From contig CBFGWV010000119.1 of NCBI GenBank assembly GCA_965652545.1, positions 1 through 13,487 on the forward strand: a stretch of DNA of 13,487 nt, read 5' to 3'. This stretch comes from CBFGWV01 sp965652545 (GTDB lineage: Bacteria > Pseudomonadota > Gammaproteobacteria > Competibacterales > Competibacteraceae). The first letter of the stretch is position 1. Every line of letters begins with the position of its first letter. A program made the position numbers and the translations under genes. Under the pieces are notes generated by a model. The model worked only from the letters and a program-made list of their open reading frames with translations, did no database searches and was not told the DNA's origin. Shown piece by piece: positions 1-6,970 of this stretch.

Positions 1-53
1 CTCGCGACCCCAACCTTGGCAAGGTTGTGCTCTACCAACTGAGCTATTCCCGC
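1..53 (-). tRNA. tRNA-Gly (anticodon GCC), 3' end cut off by window edge
   Basis: Read on the minus strand, the gene starts GCGGGAATAGCTCAGTTGG at position 53, giving a 5' acceptor arm, a D-arm (AGCTC...GAGC) and an anticodon stem-loop in which CTTGCCAAG carries anticodon GCC (positions 20-18). The variable region and the first T-arm bases are present; the rest of the T-arm and the acceptor 3' strand lie outside the window. It decodes GGC/GGU glycine codons. Position directly downstream of pgsA matches the uvrC-pgsA-glyW type arrangement in other gammaproteobacteria, where tRNA-Cys and tRNA-Leu often follow. Confidence 0.93.
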
Positions 54-67
54 TCGACAGGAGGCGC

Positions 68-95
68 ATTATACGAGCCGATTTCAGCCCGTCAA
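68..95 (-). promoter_or_regulatory. sigma-70 promoter of the tRNA-Gly gene
   Basis: On the minus strand TTGACG (95-90) and a perfect TATAAT (73-68) are separated by 16 bases, which places the expected start about 7-8 bases before the mature tRNA 5' end at 53. The -35 box overlaps the pgsA stop codon (94-92). This is the best core promoter by consensus in the window, as expected for a stable RNA gene, and it suggests the tRNA does not depend on read-through from uvrC-pgsA. Confidence 0.75.
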
Positions 96-658
96 GCACC
101 TGCGCGATCTTTCAGTTGCGGCCAGGCCGCCATGAGGTAGTGAACCATCGACCACAGCGTCAGCGCCGCCGCCGCCGCAAGCATGACCGCGCCCAGGCTT
201 TTCACCGGAATACCCAGCAGCGGTTCGCGATAAACCAAAAGCAACAACGCCACCATCTGCAGCGTGGTCTTGACCTTGCCGATCATGGAAACGGCGACGG
301 CACCATGCTTGCCCACCTGAGCCATCCATTCGCGCAAGGCGGAGATAGCGATCTCACGCCCGATGATGATGACAGCGGCGATGGCGATCCACGGCCGCGG
401 ATCGTTCTGGACCACGAGAACCAGCACAGCGGCCACCATGAGCTTATCGGCGACCGGGTCGAGGAAGGCGCCGAACGCCGAGGTCATGCCCATGCGTCGG
501 GCGAGATAGCCGTCGAGCCAGTCGGTCAGCGCCGCGAGGGCGAATACCGCCGTGGCCGCTTCGTTGGCCCAGCTCACCGGTAAGTAAAATACCAGCACGA
601 AAACGGGAATCAGGCCGATACGAAGCAGGGTCAGCGCTGTAGGCAAAGTCCAGGGCAT
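92..658 (-). CDS. pgsA: CDP-diacylglycerol--glycerol-3-phosphate 3-phosphatidyltransferase
   Basis: Inner-membrane enzyme that makes phosphatidylglycerophosphate from CDP-diacylglycerol and sn-glycerol-3-phosphate, the committed step to phosphatidylglycerol and cardiolipin. The 188-residue length is normal for bacterial PgsA. The CDP-alcohol phosphatidyltransferase signature is complete: Asp46, Asp49-Gly50, Ala53-Arg54, Gly63, Asp67 and Asp71 in the D-x2-DG-x2-AR-x8-G-x3-D-x3-D pattern. Hydrophobic segments are visible near residues 8-28, 34-45, 76-90, 93-108, 125-142 and 153-172. The start follows uvrC by only 12 bases, with an AAGG Shine-Dalgarno element just after the uvrC stop, so the two are very probably co-transcribed. 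The stop codon overlaps the -35 box of the tRNA-Gly promoter. Confidence 0.95.
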   Translation of the reverse strand: MPWTLPTALTLLRIGLIPVFVLVFYLPVSWANEAATAVFALAALTDWLDGYLARRMGMTSAFGAFLDPVADKLMVAAVLVLVVQNDPRPWIAIAAVIIIGREIAISALREWMAQVGKHGAVAVSMIGKVKTTLQMVALLLLVYREPLLGIPVKSLGAVMLAAAAALTLWSMVHYLMAAWPQLKDRAGA

Positions 659-670
659 GCGTGCGCCTTT

Positions 671-2503
671 TTAGTCGTTGCCGCTGTGCAGCGCGTCGTA
701 GATCCGCTGCGCCAGCTCACGATTGATGCCGTCCACCCGCAGAATGTCTTCCACCCCGGCGCGGGAGAGCTGTTTCAGACCACCGAACTGCTGGAGCAGC
801 GCCTGCCGGCGCTTGGGCCCTACCCCGGCGATGGTCTCCAGGGTGGACTCGCGTCGTTGCTTGCCGCGGCGCTGGCGGTGGCCGGCGATGGCGAAGCGGT
901 GCGCCTCATCGCGGATCTGTTGTACCAAGTGCAGAGCGGCAGAGTCTGCGGGCAGCATAAGCGGGCGGTCCGACCCGGACAAGTACAGCACCTCCAGCCC
1001 GGCGCGCCGCTCCGGACCCTTGGCCACGCCGACCAGGGTGATGCCCTCCACCTGCAACTCGTCCAGGACGGCCTCGGCCTGGGCCAGCTGTCCCTTGCCG
1101 CCGTCGATGAACAAGATATCCGGCATGGGTGCGTCTTCATCGCGCAAACGCGTATAACGCCGGGTGAGTGCCTGACGCATGGCGCCGTAGTCGTCCCCGC
1201 CAATGATGCCTTCAATGTTGAAGCGGCGATAATCGGACTTCAGCGGACCCTCTTCGTTGAACACCACGCAGGAGGCCACGGTGTTCTCGCCCATGGTATG
1301 GCTGATGTCGAAGCATTCCATGCGGGTGACGTCGAACTCCAGCCCCAGAGCGTCCTGCAATGCCTCGAAACGCCGACGCATGCCGCTGCGGGACAACAAC
1401 TGGGCCGATAGCGCATGGACGGCGTTGCTGCGCGCCATGGCCAGCCAGCGGGCGCGGTCGGTACGCACCCGGTTGTGGATGGCTACCTTGTGACCGCTGC
1501 GCTCGGCGAGCACGCTGGCGAGCAGTTCGGCATCCTCCAGGGCCCGATCGATGACGATCTCCCGTGGCGGATCCTTGTCGAGGTAGAACTGCGCCAGGAA
1601 CGCGCCGAGAATTTCCTCGGCCGTTTCGTCCTCGGGCACCTTGGGGAAGAACGGCTTGTTGCCCAGCAGCCGCCCACCGCGGAAAAAAAACACCTGGACA
1701 CAGGCCGCGCCGCCTTCCATGGCGCAGGCGACCACATCCAGGTCGCCCTGGTCGGCATCCACATACTGCCGCGCCTGCACCCGCTGCAGATTGACGATCT
1801 GATCGCGATAACGGGCCGCCTGCTCGAAGGCGAGCGTCGCGGCAGCCTTTTCCATGCGCTCGGTAAGGCCCTCAATGACTTGGTCGCTCTTGCCTTCCAA
1901 TACGCGGATCGCATCCTGCACATCGCGGGCATAGCCTTGCGGACTGATCTCATTGGTGCACGGCCCGCTGCAGCGCTTGATCTGGAACAACAGGCACGGC
2001 CGGCTACGGTTGGCATAGAAGCTATCGCTGCACTTGCGCAGCTGGAACACCCGTTGCATCAGCGTAATGGTGTCGCGCGTGGCCCCGGCGCTCGGGTATG
2101 GACCAAAGAAGCGACCGGGCAGCTTGCGCGCACCGCGGTACAGGCTGATGCGGGGAAAGAGGTGATCGGACAAGTGAATGTAGGGATAACTCTTGTCGTC
2201 ACGCAGGCTGACGTTGTAGCGCGGCCGGTGGGCCTTGATGAGGTTGTTCTCGAGGATCAGCGCCTCACCCTCGGTGTGGGTGACGGTCACCTCCATGCGC
2301 CGGGTCTGCGCCACCAGGGCTTGGATCTTGGCCGAGTTCGGGTTGGCGCGAAAATAACTCGCCACCCGTTTCTTCAGGTTGCGTGCCTTGCCGACGTACA
2401 AGAGGGTGCCGTTGCCATCGAGCATGCGATAAACGCCGGGCAAGGGCACGAGTGTGCGCAGGAATGCCTTGGCATCGAAAGTGTCGGTCTGCGTGGTGCT
2501 CAT
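671..2503 (-). CDS. uvrC: excinuclease ABC subunit C
   Basis: Nuclease subunit of UvrABC nucleotide excision repair; it makes the 3' and 5' incisions around bulky lesions. Counting from the ATG at 2503 the protein has 610 residues, the same size as E. coli UvrC. Domains in order: GIY-YIG nuclease (GVY at 23-25, YVGK at 36-39), cysteine-containing linker with C-x3-C type spacing around 160-180, UVR coiled-coil motif (~205-240) that contacts UvrB, RNase H-like nuclease (ECFDISH region), and a C-terminal tandem helix-hairpin-helix (TIAGVGPKRRQALL and following). An in-frame ATG at 2530 would add nine residues, but I prefer 2503: the sequence then begins as E. coli UvrC does (short leader then FDAKAFL), GGTGA precedes it, and a possible -10 TAAGAT (2541-2536) sits too close to the upstream ATG. 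An 8-T run encodes a Phe triplet near position 1690. Confidence 0.96.
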   Translation of the reverse strand: MSTTQTDTFDAKAFLRTLVPLPGVYRMLDGNGTLLYVGKARNLKKRVASYFRANPNSAKIQALVAQTRRMEVTVTHTEGEALILENNLIKAHRPRYNVSLRDDKSYPYIHLSDHLFPRISLYRGARKLPGRFFGPYPSAGATRDTITLMQRVFQLRKCSDSFYANRSRPCLLFQIKRCSGPCTNEISPQGYARDVQDAIRVLEGKSDQVIEGLTERMEKAAATLAFEQAARYRDQIVNLQRVQARQYVDADQGDLDVVACAMEGGAACVQVFFFRGGRLLGNKPFFPKVPEDETAEEILGAFLAQFYLDKDPPREIVIDRALEDAELLASVLAERSGHKVAIHNRVRTDRARWLAMARSNAVHALSAQLLSRSGMRRRFEALQDALGLEFDVTRMECFDISHTMGENTVASCVVFNEEGPLKSDYRRFNIEGIIGGDDYGAMRQALTRRYTRLRDEDAPMPDILFIDGGKGQLAQAEAVLDELQVEGITLVGVAKGPERRAGLEVLYLSGSDRPLMLPADSAALHLVQQIRDEAHRFAIAGHRQRRGKQRRESTLETIAGVGPKRRQALLQQFGGLKQLSRAGVEDILRVDGINRELAQRIYDALHSGND

Positions 2504-2544
2504 CCGTTCACCAATACCGGTGTCGTTCATACCCTATCTTATCG

Positions 2545-2572
2545 CTGTGATCGCTTCAGCCCGGCTTATACT
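2545..2572 (+). promoter_or_regulatory. candidate pyrD promoter
   Basis: TATACT (2567-2572) is a good -10 hexamer; CTGTGA (2545-2550) sixteen bases upstream is a poor -35. The expected transcript starts about 30 bases before the GTG of pyrD. The 77-base gap between uvrC and pyrD must also hold the uvrC promoter; TAAGAT at 2541-2536 on the minus strand is a possible -10, without a recognisable -35. Confidence 0.45.
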
Positions 2573-2607
2573 GCGCGGCTTCGCGAACCGGCCGCCTGGA
2601 AGCCACC

Positions 2608-3627
2608 GTGTACTCACTGATCCGCCCCCTGCTGTTCCGGCTCGAGGCCGAACGTGCCCACGATGTCACCCTCAAGGCCCTGGATACAGCCCATCGCCTC
2701 GGCCTCATACCGCTGATCGCCGGCCATCGGGTCGACGACCCGTGCGAGGTCATGGGGCTGTCCTTTCGCAATCGGGTGGGGCTGGCCGCGGGGCTGGACA
2801 AGAATGCCGACCACCTGGACGCACTGGGGGCGCTGGGTTTCGGTTTCGTCGAGGTCGGCACGGTGACGCCGCGCGCGCAGCCGGGCAATCCGCAACCGCG
2901 ATTGTTCCGCCTGCCCGGGGCTGGCGCGATCATCAACCGTATGGGTTTCAACAATGACGGGATCGACCATCTGGTCGACCGGGTGCGGCGACGGCACTAC
3001 GACGGCGTCCTGGGCATCAACATCGGCAAGAACAAGGACACCCCCGCGGATCGTGCGGCCGATGACTACAGGCTCGGCCTGGCCGCGGCGTATCCGTATG
3101 CCGACTACGTCACGGTGAATGTCTCTTCGCCCAATACGCCCGGGCTGCGCGATCTCCAGTACGGCGACGCGCTGGACAGTCTGCTGAGAGATTTGCGCGA
3201 CGCCCGCGAGCGTCTGGCCGACACTCACGGCAAGCGCGTGCCGCTGGCCCTGAAGCTGGCGCCGGATCTTGCCGACGACGACTTGGCACGTGTCGCCGAC
3301 AGCGTGGTGACACACGCATTCGATGCCATCATAGCCACCAACACGACCAACCGCCGCGACGGTGTCGCAGGCCTGCCGCACGCGGACGAAGCCGGAGGGC
3401 TGTCCGGTGCGCCGCTGACCGAGCGCGCGACGGCCGTGATCGCCCATCTGGTGCGGGCAGTGGACGGCGCGATACCGGTCATTGGGGTCGGCGGCATCAT
3501 GAACGCGGCATCCGCCCGTGCGAAGATCGACGCCGGTGCCGCGCTGGTGCAGCTCTATACCGGGCTCATCTACCGCGGCCCGCGCCTGGTCGGCGAGGCC
3601 GCCGCCGCTATCCGCGGACGAGGGTGA
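2608..3627 (+). CDS. pyrD: dihydroorotate dehydrogenase (quinone), class 2
   Basis: Membrane-associated FMN enzyme that oxidises dihydroorotate to orotate with quinone as acceptor, the fourth step of de novo pyrimidine synthesis. At 339 residues it matches class 2 PyrD (E. coli 336). The amino-terminal helix pair typical of the quinone-binding class is present (MYSLIRPLLFRLEAERAHD). Visible motifs: GLAAGLDKN, MGFNNDG, the catalytic-serine segment VNVSSPNTPGLRDLQ, the FMN lysine in LALKLAPDL, and the phosphate-binding IGVGGI and LVQLYTGL near the C-terminus. Start is GTG at 2608; no in-frame ATG fits and the N-terminus lines up with the family here, with GGA 8-10 bases upstream as a weak ribosome site. 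It diverges from uvrC and its last 20 bases overlap the 3' end of the convergent flavin-reductase-like gene. Confidence 0.96.
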   Translation: MYSLIRPLLFRLEAERAHDVTLKALDTAHRLGLIPLIAGHRVDDPCEVMGLSFRNRVGLAAGLDKNADHLDALGALGFGFVEVGTVTPRAQPGNPQPRLFRLPGAGAIINRMGFNNDGIDHLVDRVRRRHYDGVLGINIGKNKDTPADRAADDYRLGLAAAYPYADYVTVNVSSPNTPGLRDLQYGDALDSLLRDLRDARERLADTHGKRVPLALKLAPDLADDDLARVADSVVTHAFDAIIATNTTNRRDGVAGLPHADEAGGLSGAPLTERATAVIAHLVRAVDGAIPVIGVGGIMNAASARAKIDAGAALVQLYTGLIYRGPRLVGEAAAAIRGRG

Positions 3628-4195
3628 ATCGGTCGGTACAGCGGACATAGGCATCGCCGGCCATGCGCCCCACCGGCGCCAGGGCCTGCGTGTCGATGCG
3701 CCCATCCTGGTACAGCGCATCGTCCACGTGGATGGCCACCACCTCGCCGAACACTGCCGAACCGTTGCCAAAGCGGTGGATCGCCGCAAGCCGGCACTCG
3801 AACGCGATCGGTGCCTCGGCAACGCGCGGTACCGGCACATGCGTCGAGTCGACGGGCGTGACCCCGGCATAGGCGAACTCGGACTCACCCCGCGGTAGGT
3901 CGGCGGAACTGCGCGACATCGCCACGACCTGCGCCTCGCCGACGGCATGAATGACGAAAGCCGGCACGGACTGGATATTGGCCAGGGTGTCTTTGACGCC
4001 ATCACCCTTGGCCTGTGGACAAAACACCAAGGTCAGAGGGTCGCTTGCCGCAACGGTGAAGAACGAAAACGGCGCCAGATTCGGTCGCCCCTGCTCGTCG
4101 ACACTGCTGACCCATGCGATCGGACGCGGCAGCACTGCACCGATGGCCAGGCGGTACAGATCACGAGACGGTAATCCGGCCGGAGACAACAGCAT
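3608..4195 (-). CDS. flavin reductase-like domain protein (FMN-binding split barrel)
   Basis: 195-residue cytoplasmic protein of the flavin reductase-like family, which binds FMN and in characterised relatives supplies reduced flavin to a partner or acts in uncharacterised reductions. The hallmark N-terminal stretch is present: R-L-A-I-G-A-V-L-P-R-P-I-A-W-V-S at about 15-30, followed by NLAPFSFF (39-46), the usual FMN-contact segment. The downstream part (KDTLANI, FVIHAV, ECRL, FGEVVAIHVDD) follows the same family. The start places the conserved block about 15 residues in, as usual, though only a weak GAG precedes it. It is a monocistronic minus-strand gene, diverging from the isomerase gene at 4351. 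No partner monooxygenase is in the window, so the substrate is unknown. Confidence 0.85.
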   Translation of the reverse strand: MLLSPAGLPSRDLYRLAIGAVLPRPIAWVSSVDEQGRPNLAPFSFFTVAASDPLTLVFCPQAKGDGVKDTLANIQSVPAFVIHAVGEAQVVAMSRSSADLPRGESEFAYAGVTPVDSTHVPVPRVAEAPIAFECRLAAIHRFGNGSAVFGEVVAIHVDDALYQDGRIDTQALAPVGRMAGDAYVRCTDRFTLVRG

Positions 4196-4294
4196 CGCAA
4201 GACACTCGACTGGTTGGGAGCTCCAGCCATGCTAGCGCACTGCCCGGGGAGCGCGTGCTGCGTCCGGGGCATACCGCCGACACTCGCAGCAAGG

Positions 4295-4323
4295 TAGACT
4301 TGCGACGATCGTTTCCATACGGT
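4295..4323 (+). promoter_or_regulatory. candidate promoter and TetR-type operator (site 3) before the isomerase operon
   Basis: The palindrome ACGATCGT (4305-4312) lies between TAGACT (4295-4300) and TACGGT (4318-4323), a weak -35/-10 pair with 17-base spacing. The same octamer, with one more matching base, is at the core of the two repeats around the tetR gene at 6368, and in the tetR promoter it also sits between the hexamers. The remainder of the 155-base gap 4196-4350 shows nothing else I can name; the promoter for the divergent flavin-reductase-like gene must lie here too. Confidence 0.35.
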
Positions 4324-4350
4324 TGCGAATGTTGACATGGGGAGAACGGC

Positions 4351-4998
4351 ATGAAGACGATACCTTGGTATTTCGACATCATTTCGCCGTTCGCTTACCT
4401 GCAACTGCACCGGCTTCAGCAGTTCGAGGGTATCGCGGCCATCGAGCCGGTGCCGGTGCTGCTGGCCGGGCTGCTTCAGCACTGGGGCAGCAAAGGCCCC
4501 GCGGAGATACCGCCGAAGCGTCGTTTCACCTATCGCCACGCCACCTGGCTGGGGCGGGAACACGGCATTCCCTTGCGTGTGCCACCGGTCCACCCGTTCA
4601 ACCCGCTGCCGGCGCTACGCCTCTTGACCGGGCTGGAGGCGGACCTGGATACCGCCAGGTCCGCATTCGCGTTCATCTGGCAACAAGGCCGCGGCCTGTC
4701 CAGCGAGCGCGAAGTCATGGACTTTGCCGCCCATCTCGGCCTGTCGCCCGAACAGGCGCAGCAGTTGCTCGCCGACCCCGCGGTCAAGCTGCGCCTGCGC
4801 GAGGCCACCGATGCGGCAGCCGCCCGGGGCGTCTTCGGTGTGCCGACTCTGTTGATCGACGATGAGGTGTACTGGGGGTTCGATGCCACCGGCATGGCCT
4901 TGCAGGCGCTGCGCGACCCGGCCGGGCTGAACGATGCCGAAATGCAACGGGTCGGCGACTTGCCGGTCGGAGTGCAGCGCAGGGAGGCCGGCGCATGA
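4351..4998 (+). CDS. DsbA-family 2-hydroxychromene-2-carboxylate isomerase / kappa-class GST-like protein
   Basis: 215-residue thioredoxin-fold protein. The first strand and helix WYFDIISPFAYL carry the Ser-Pro (S13-P14 region) that replaces the Cys pair of DsbA in the HCCA isomerase/GST-kappa group, where this serine activates bound glutathione. The helical insert (PPKRRF...RLLTGL) and the returning thioredoxin part GVFGVPTLLIDDEVYWG with the cis-Pro (G-V-P-T) are typical, and the length is normal. Characterised members isomerise 2-hydroxychromene-2-carboxylate in naphthalene breakdown, but many homologues are outside aromatic pathways, so I do not give the name nahD. GGGGAG six bases upstream supports the ATG. 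Its stop overlaps the next start (ATGA), so translation is coupled with the thioesterase. Confidence 0.85.
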   Translation: MKTIPWYFDIISPFAYLQLHRLQQFEGIAAIEPVPVLLAGLLQHWGSKGPAEIPPKRRFTYRHATWLGREHGIPLRVPPVHPFNPLPALRLLTGLEADLDTARSAFAFIWQQGRGLSSEREVMDFAAHLGLSPEQAQQLLADPAVKLRLREATDAAAARGVFGVPTLLIDDEVYWGFDATGMALQALRDPAGLNDAEMQRVGDLPVGVQRREAGA

Positions 4999-5423
4999 GC
5001 GGCTCACGCATCAGTATTCCCGACTTCGAAACGCTGGCCCGCGAACAAGTCCCCTTCGTCGGTCAGCTCGGTGTCACCCTGGACAAGCTCGAGCCCGGCG
5101 AGGCGATCGCACGCATCCCCTTTCATGACGACTTCCTGCGCCCCGGCGGCACGGTGTCCGGACCGGTGCAGATGGCCCTGGCCGACATTGTCATGTATGC
5201 CGTCGTGCTGTCACTGATCGGGCGGGTGGAGTTGGCGGTAACGACGAACTTGAACTGCAACTTCCTGCGCCGCCCCAAGCCGGTCGACCTCATCGCTCAC
5301 GGACGTATTCTGAAACTCGGTAAACGATTGGCCGTCGGCGAGGTCACTCTGTACTCGGAGGGCGAGCCCGAGCCGGTGGCGCACGTCACCGGCACCTACT
5401 CCATTCCGCCGACACGGAACTGA
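4995..5423 (+). CDS. hotdog-fold thioesterase, PaaI/YdiI-like
   Basis: 142-residue single hotdog domain, the usual size for PaaI-like acyl-CoA thioesterases. The block FLRPGGTVSGPVQMALADIVMYA corresponds to the hot-dog sausage helix and its lead-in, where relatives have HxxxxxGG-x-G and a catalytic Asp/Glu; here the lead His is in FHDD (about residue 41) and Asp64 is in the helix. The strand pair TTNLNCNFLRRPKP and the GEVTLYSEGEPEPVAHVTGTY ending are family-typical. It would hydrolyse a CoA thioester in the cytoplasm; the acyl group is unknown. AGGGAGG lies eight bases before the start, within the end of the isomerase gene, and the ATGA overlap indicates translational coupling. Confidence 0.82.
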   Translation: MSGSRISIPDFETLAREQVPFVGQLGVTLDKLEPGEAIARIPFHDDFLRPGGTVSGPVQMALADIVMYAVVLSLIGRVELAVTTNLNCNFLRRPKPVDLIAHGRILKLGKRLAVGEVTLYSEGEPEPVAHVTGTYSIPPTRN

Positions 5424-5469
5424 ATGGGCGCGCCCCCGTGACCGTCTTCTACTTGCGGAGGGGAGTGCA

Positions 5470-6261
5470 ATGTTGAAACCGTTGATGACCGTAGGCGTGC
5501 TCACGCTTGGGCTCGCGCAGGCCGCGTATGCAGACATGGTGACCAAACCCATTCGCTACTCCGTCGGCAACACGGCGTTCGAGAGCACGCTGGTGTATGA
5601 CGACAGCAGCGACGCCAAACGCCCTGCTGTGCTCATGGTGCCCAACTGGCTCGGCCCCAACGAGGCCAACCTGGCCCAGGCCGAACTGGTTGCCGGCACC
5701 GACTACGTAGTCCTCATGGCCGATATGTACGGTGCCGACGTGCGGCCGACCAACAGCGAGGAGGCCGGTGCCGCAGCCGGTGCCGTTCGCTCCGACCGGG
5801 CTATGATGCGCGAGCGGGTAAATGCCGCTCTGGATGTCCTGCTGGCGCAGGCCGAAACCGCGCCCATCGACCTCAATAGCGTGGCAGCCATCGGCTTCTG
5901 TTTCGGTGGCGGCACGGTGTTGGAGCTCGCCCGCAGCGGCCGGACGCTGGATGCGGTCGTGAGCTTCCACGGCAACCTGGATACGCCCAACCCGGCCGAT
6001 GCGCAGGCGATTGACACCGGTATCCTGGTGCTGCACGGGGCGGACGACCCGTCCGTAACCCAGGAATCGGTCCAGGCATTCGTGGACGAAATGCAGGCGG
6101 TCGATGACCTCGACTGGCAACTGGTGCAGTTCGGCGGTGCGGTCCATTCGTTCACCGACCCCGACGCCAACAACCCCGGACGCAACGAGTACAACGAAAA
6201 AGTCGCCAAACGCGCCTACGCTGCCATGGCCTTGTTCCTGGCCGACCGATTCCGGATGTAA
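5470..6261 (+). CDS. exported dienelactone hydrolase family protein
   Basis: 263-residue alpha/beta hydrolase of the dienelactone hydrolase family. The catalytic triad is visible: Cys144 in GFCFGGG, Asp192 or Asp193 in LHGADDPSV, and His226 in AVHSFT. The ADMYGADVRP segment near residue 84-93 is another family block. The first 21 residues (MLKPLMTVGVLTLGLAQAAYA, then DMV) form a Sec-type signal peptide with an AYA cleavage site, so the enzyme should act in the periplasm, unlike the cytoplasmic enzyme of chlorocatechol degradation; the substrate is therefore unlikely to be dienelactone made inside the cell. GGAGGGGAG precedes the ATG. The gene starts 46 bases after the thioesterase and ends at a strong terminator, so it is probably the last gene of a three-gene operon. 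Confidence 0.9.
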   Translation: MLKPLMTVGVLTLGLAQAAYADMVTKPIRYSVGNTAFESTLVYDDSSDAKRPAVLMVPNWLGPNEANLAQAELVAGTDYVVLMADMYGADVRPTNSEEAGAAAGAVRSDRAMMRERVNAALDVLLAQAETAPIDLNSVAAIGFCFGGGTVLELARSGRTLDAVVSFHGNLDTPNPADAQAIDTGILVLHGADDPSVTQESVQAFVDEMQAVDDLDWQLVQFGGAVHSFTDPDANNPGRNEYNEKVAKRAYAAMALFLADRFRM

Positions 6262-6269
6262 TGTCAAAA

Positions 6270-6300
6270 AAGGGCGCCCTCACGGCGCCCTTCTTCTTGT
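6270..6300 (+). terminator. intrinsic terminator after the dienelactone hydrolase gene
   Basis: A nine-bp stem AAGGGCGCC / GGCGCCCTT (6270-6278 with 6284-6292), a five-base loop CTCAC, then TTCTTCTTGT. It begins nine bases after the stop codon. An A-run on the upstream side means it could also work on the opposite strand. It separates the isomerase-thioesterase-hydrolase operon from the tetR promoter. Confidence 0.88.
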
Positions 6301-6304
6301 CCTG

Positions 6305-6332
6305 TTTACTTTACGAACGATCGTGCTATTGT
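6305..6332 (+). promoter_or_regulatory. tetR promoter with embedded operator (site 1)
   Basis: TTTACT (6305-6310) and TATTGT (6327-6332) are spaced by 16 bases. The spacer contains CGAACGATCGTGCT (6314-6327), with palindromic core ACGATCGT (6317-6324). An inverted exact copy of these 14 bases lies at 6995-7008. A palindrome in the spacer of a TetR gene's own promoter is the usual design for autorepression. The remaining leader to the ATG at 6368 shows only a weak AGG-type ribosome site. Confidence 0.6.
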
Positions 6333-6367
6333 TGCTCACAATAATTGCCAACCCGATACAGGCTCTG

Positions 6368-6955
6368 ATGACCAAAGGCGAAGATACCCGCAGCGCCATC
6401 GTGGACACTGCCTTGAGCATGGCCCGTACGATCGGTCTGGAGGGGGTTACCATCGGCGCCCTGGCCAGCCGTCGCCAGTTGTCCAAAAGTGGGGTGTTCG
6501 CCCACTTCGGCTCCAAGGAAGAGCTTCAGATCGCAGTGTTGCAACGGGCGCAGACCAGTTTCATCGACGAGGTCATGAAGCCCGCCTTCAGCGCCCCCCG
6601 CGGCGTGGCCCGTATTCGCGCCCTGTATGAGCTTTGGGTCCGCTGGTCGGCACTCAGCGGTGGCTGCCCCATATTGGCCGCCGCCTATGAGTTCGACGAC
6701 CGCCCCGGCCCGGTGCGCGATGTACTGGTCGAGGGCCAGCACGCCCTGCGCCGAACGTTGATCCGCTCCGTCGAGTTGTGTATCGAGTGCGGCGACCTGG
6801 CCCCCGATACCGATGCCGCCCTGGTCGCGTTTCAACTCGATGGCCTGATGATGGCCACCCATTTCGATACCCGTCTGTTGGACGACCCCCATGCCGTTGA
6901 CCGCGGCCGCAAGGCACTCGAAGCCCTGCTGCGCGCCAATGGCGCCACCGCCTGA
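6368..6955 (+). CDS. TetR/AcrR-family transcriptional regulator
   Basis: 195-residue one-component repressor type protein. The N-terminal DNA-binding domain is complete: the RSAIVDTALSMARTIGLEGVTI helix pair, then a helix-turn-helix at about 28-47 (TIGALASRRQLSKSGVFAHF) ending in the family-typical F-x-S/K-K-E-E-L. The C-terminal part has the longer helices of a ligand-binding and dimer domain (about 60-190), with a Cys in GGCPILAAA and two in CIECGDL. The reading frame stays open upstream to 6104, into the previous gene and through its terminator, so the true start is the ATG at 6368, where the family alignment begins. It is followed 15 bases later by an alpha/beta hydrolase, presumably co-transcribed. 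Repeated palindromes at 6314, 6995 and 4305 are its likely sites. The inducer is unknown. Confidence 0.92.
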   Translation: MTKGEDTRSAIVDTALSMARTIGLEGVTIGALASRRQLSKSGVFAHFGSKEELQIAVLQRAQTSFIDEVMKPAFSAPRGVARIRALYELWVRWSALSGGCPILAAAYEFDDRPGPVRDVLVEGQHALRRTLIRSVELCIECGDLAPDTDAALVAFQLDGLMMATHFDTRLLDDPHAVDRGRKALEALLRANGATA

Positions 6956-6970
6956 CCCGAGGATGCTGTC

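Noticed and set aside
2504..2530. Upstream ATG for uvrC
   Set aside because: Possible but less likely: nine extra residues beyond the E. coli-like N-terminus, a poorer ribosome site, and a possible -10 box only five bases upstream.
1415..2620. 401-codon open frame on the plus strand opposite uvrC
   Set aside because: It is a shadow of uvrC in a GC-rich genome: no recognisable motif, composition rich in Gly/Ala/His/Arg, and uvrC accounts for the DNA.
2614..4005. 463-codon open frame on the minus strand opposite pyrD and across the next gene
   Set aside because: Crosses two well-supported genes, has Arg/Gln/His-rich low-information sequence and no family motif.
5426..5435. GGGCGCGCCC palindrome after the thioesterase gene
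   Set aside because: Self-complementary without a loop and without a T-run; not a terminator, and such GC palindromes are expected in GC-rich DNA.
5449..6267. 272-codon open frame opposite the dienelactone hydrolase gene
   Set aside because: Antisense to a gene with complete catalytic triad and signal peptide; no motif of its own.
6104..6367. Upstream extension of the TetR reading frame by 88 codons
   Set aside because: It runs through the preceding gene and its terminator; the TetR family alignment begins at the ATG at 6368.
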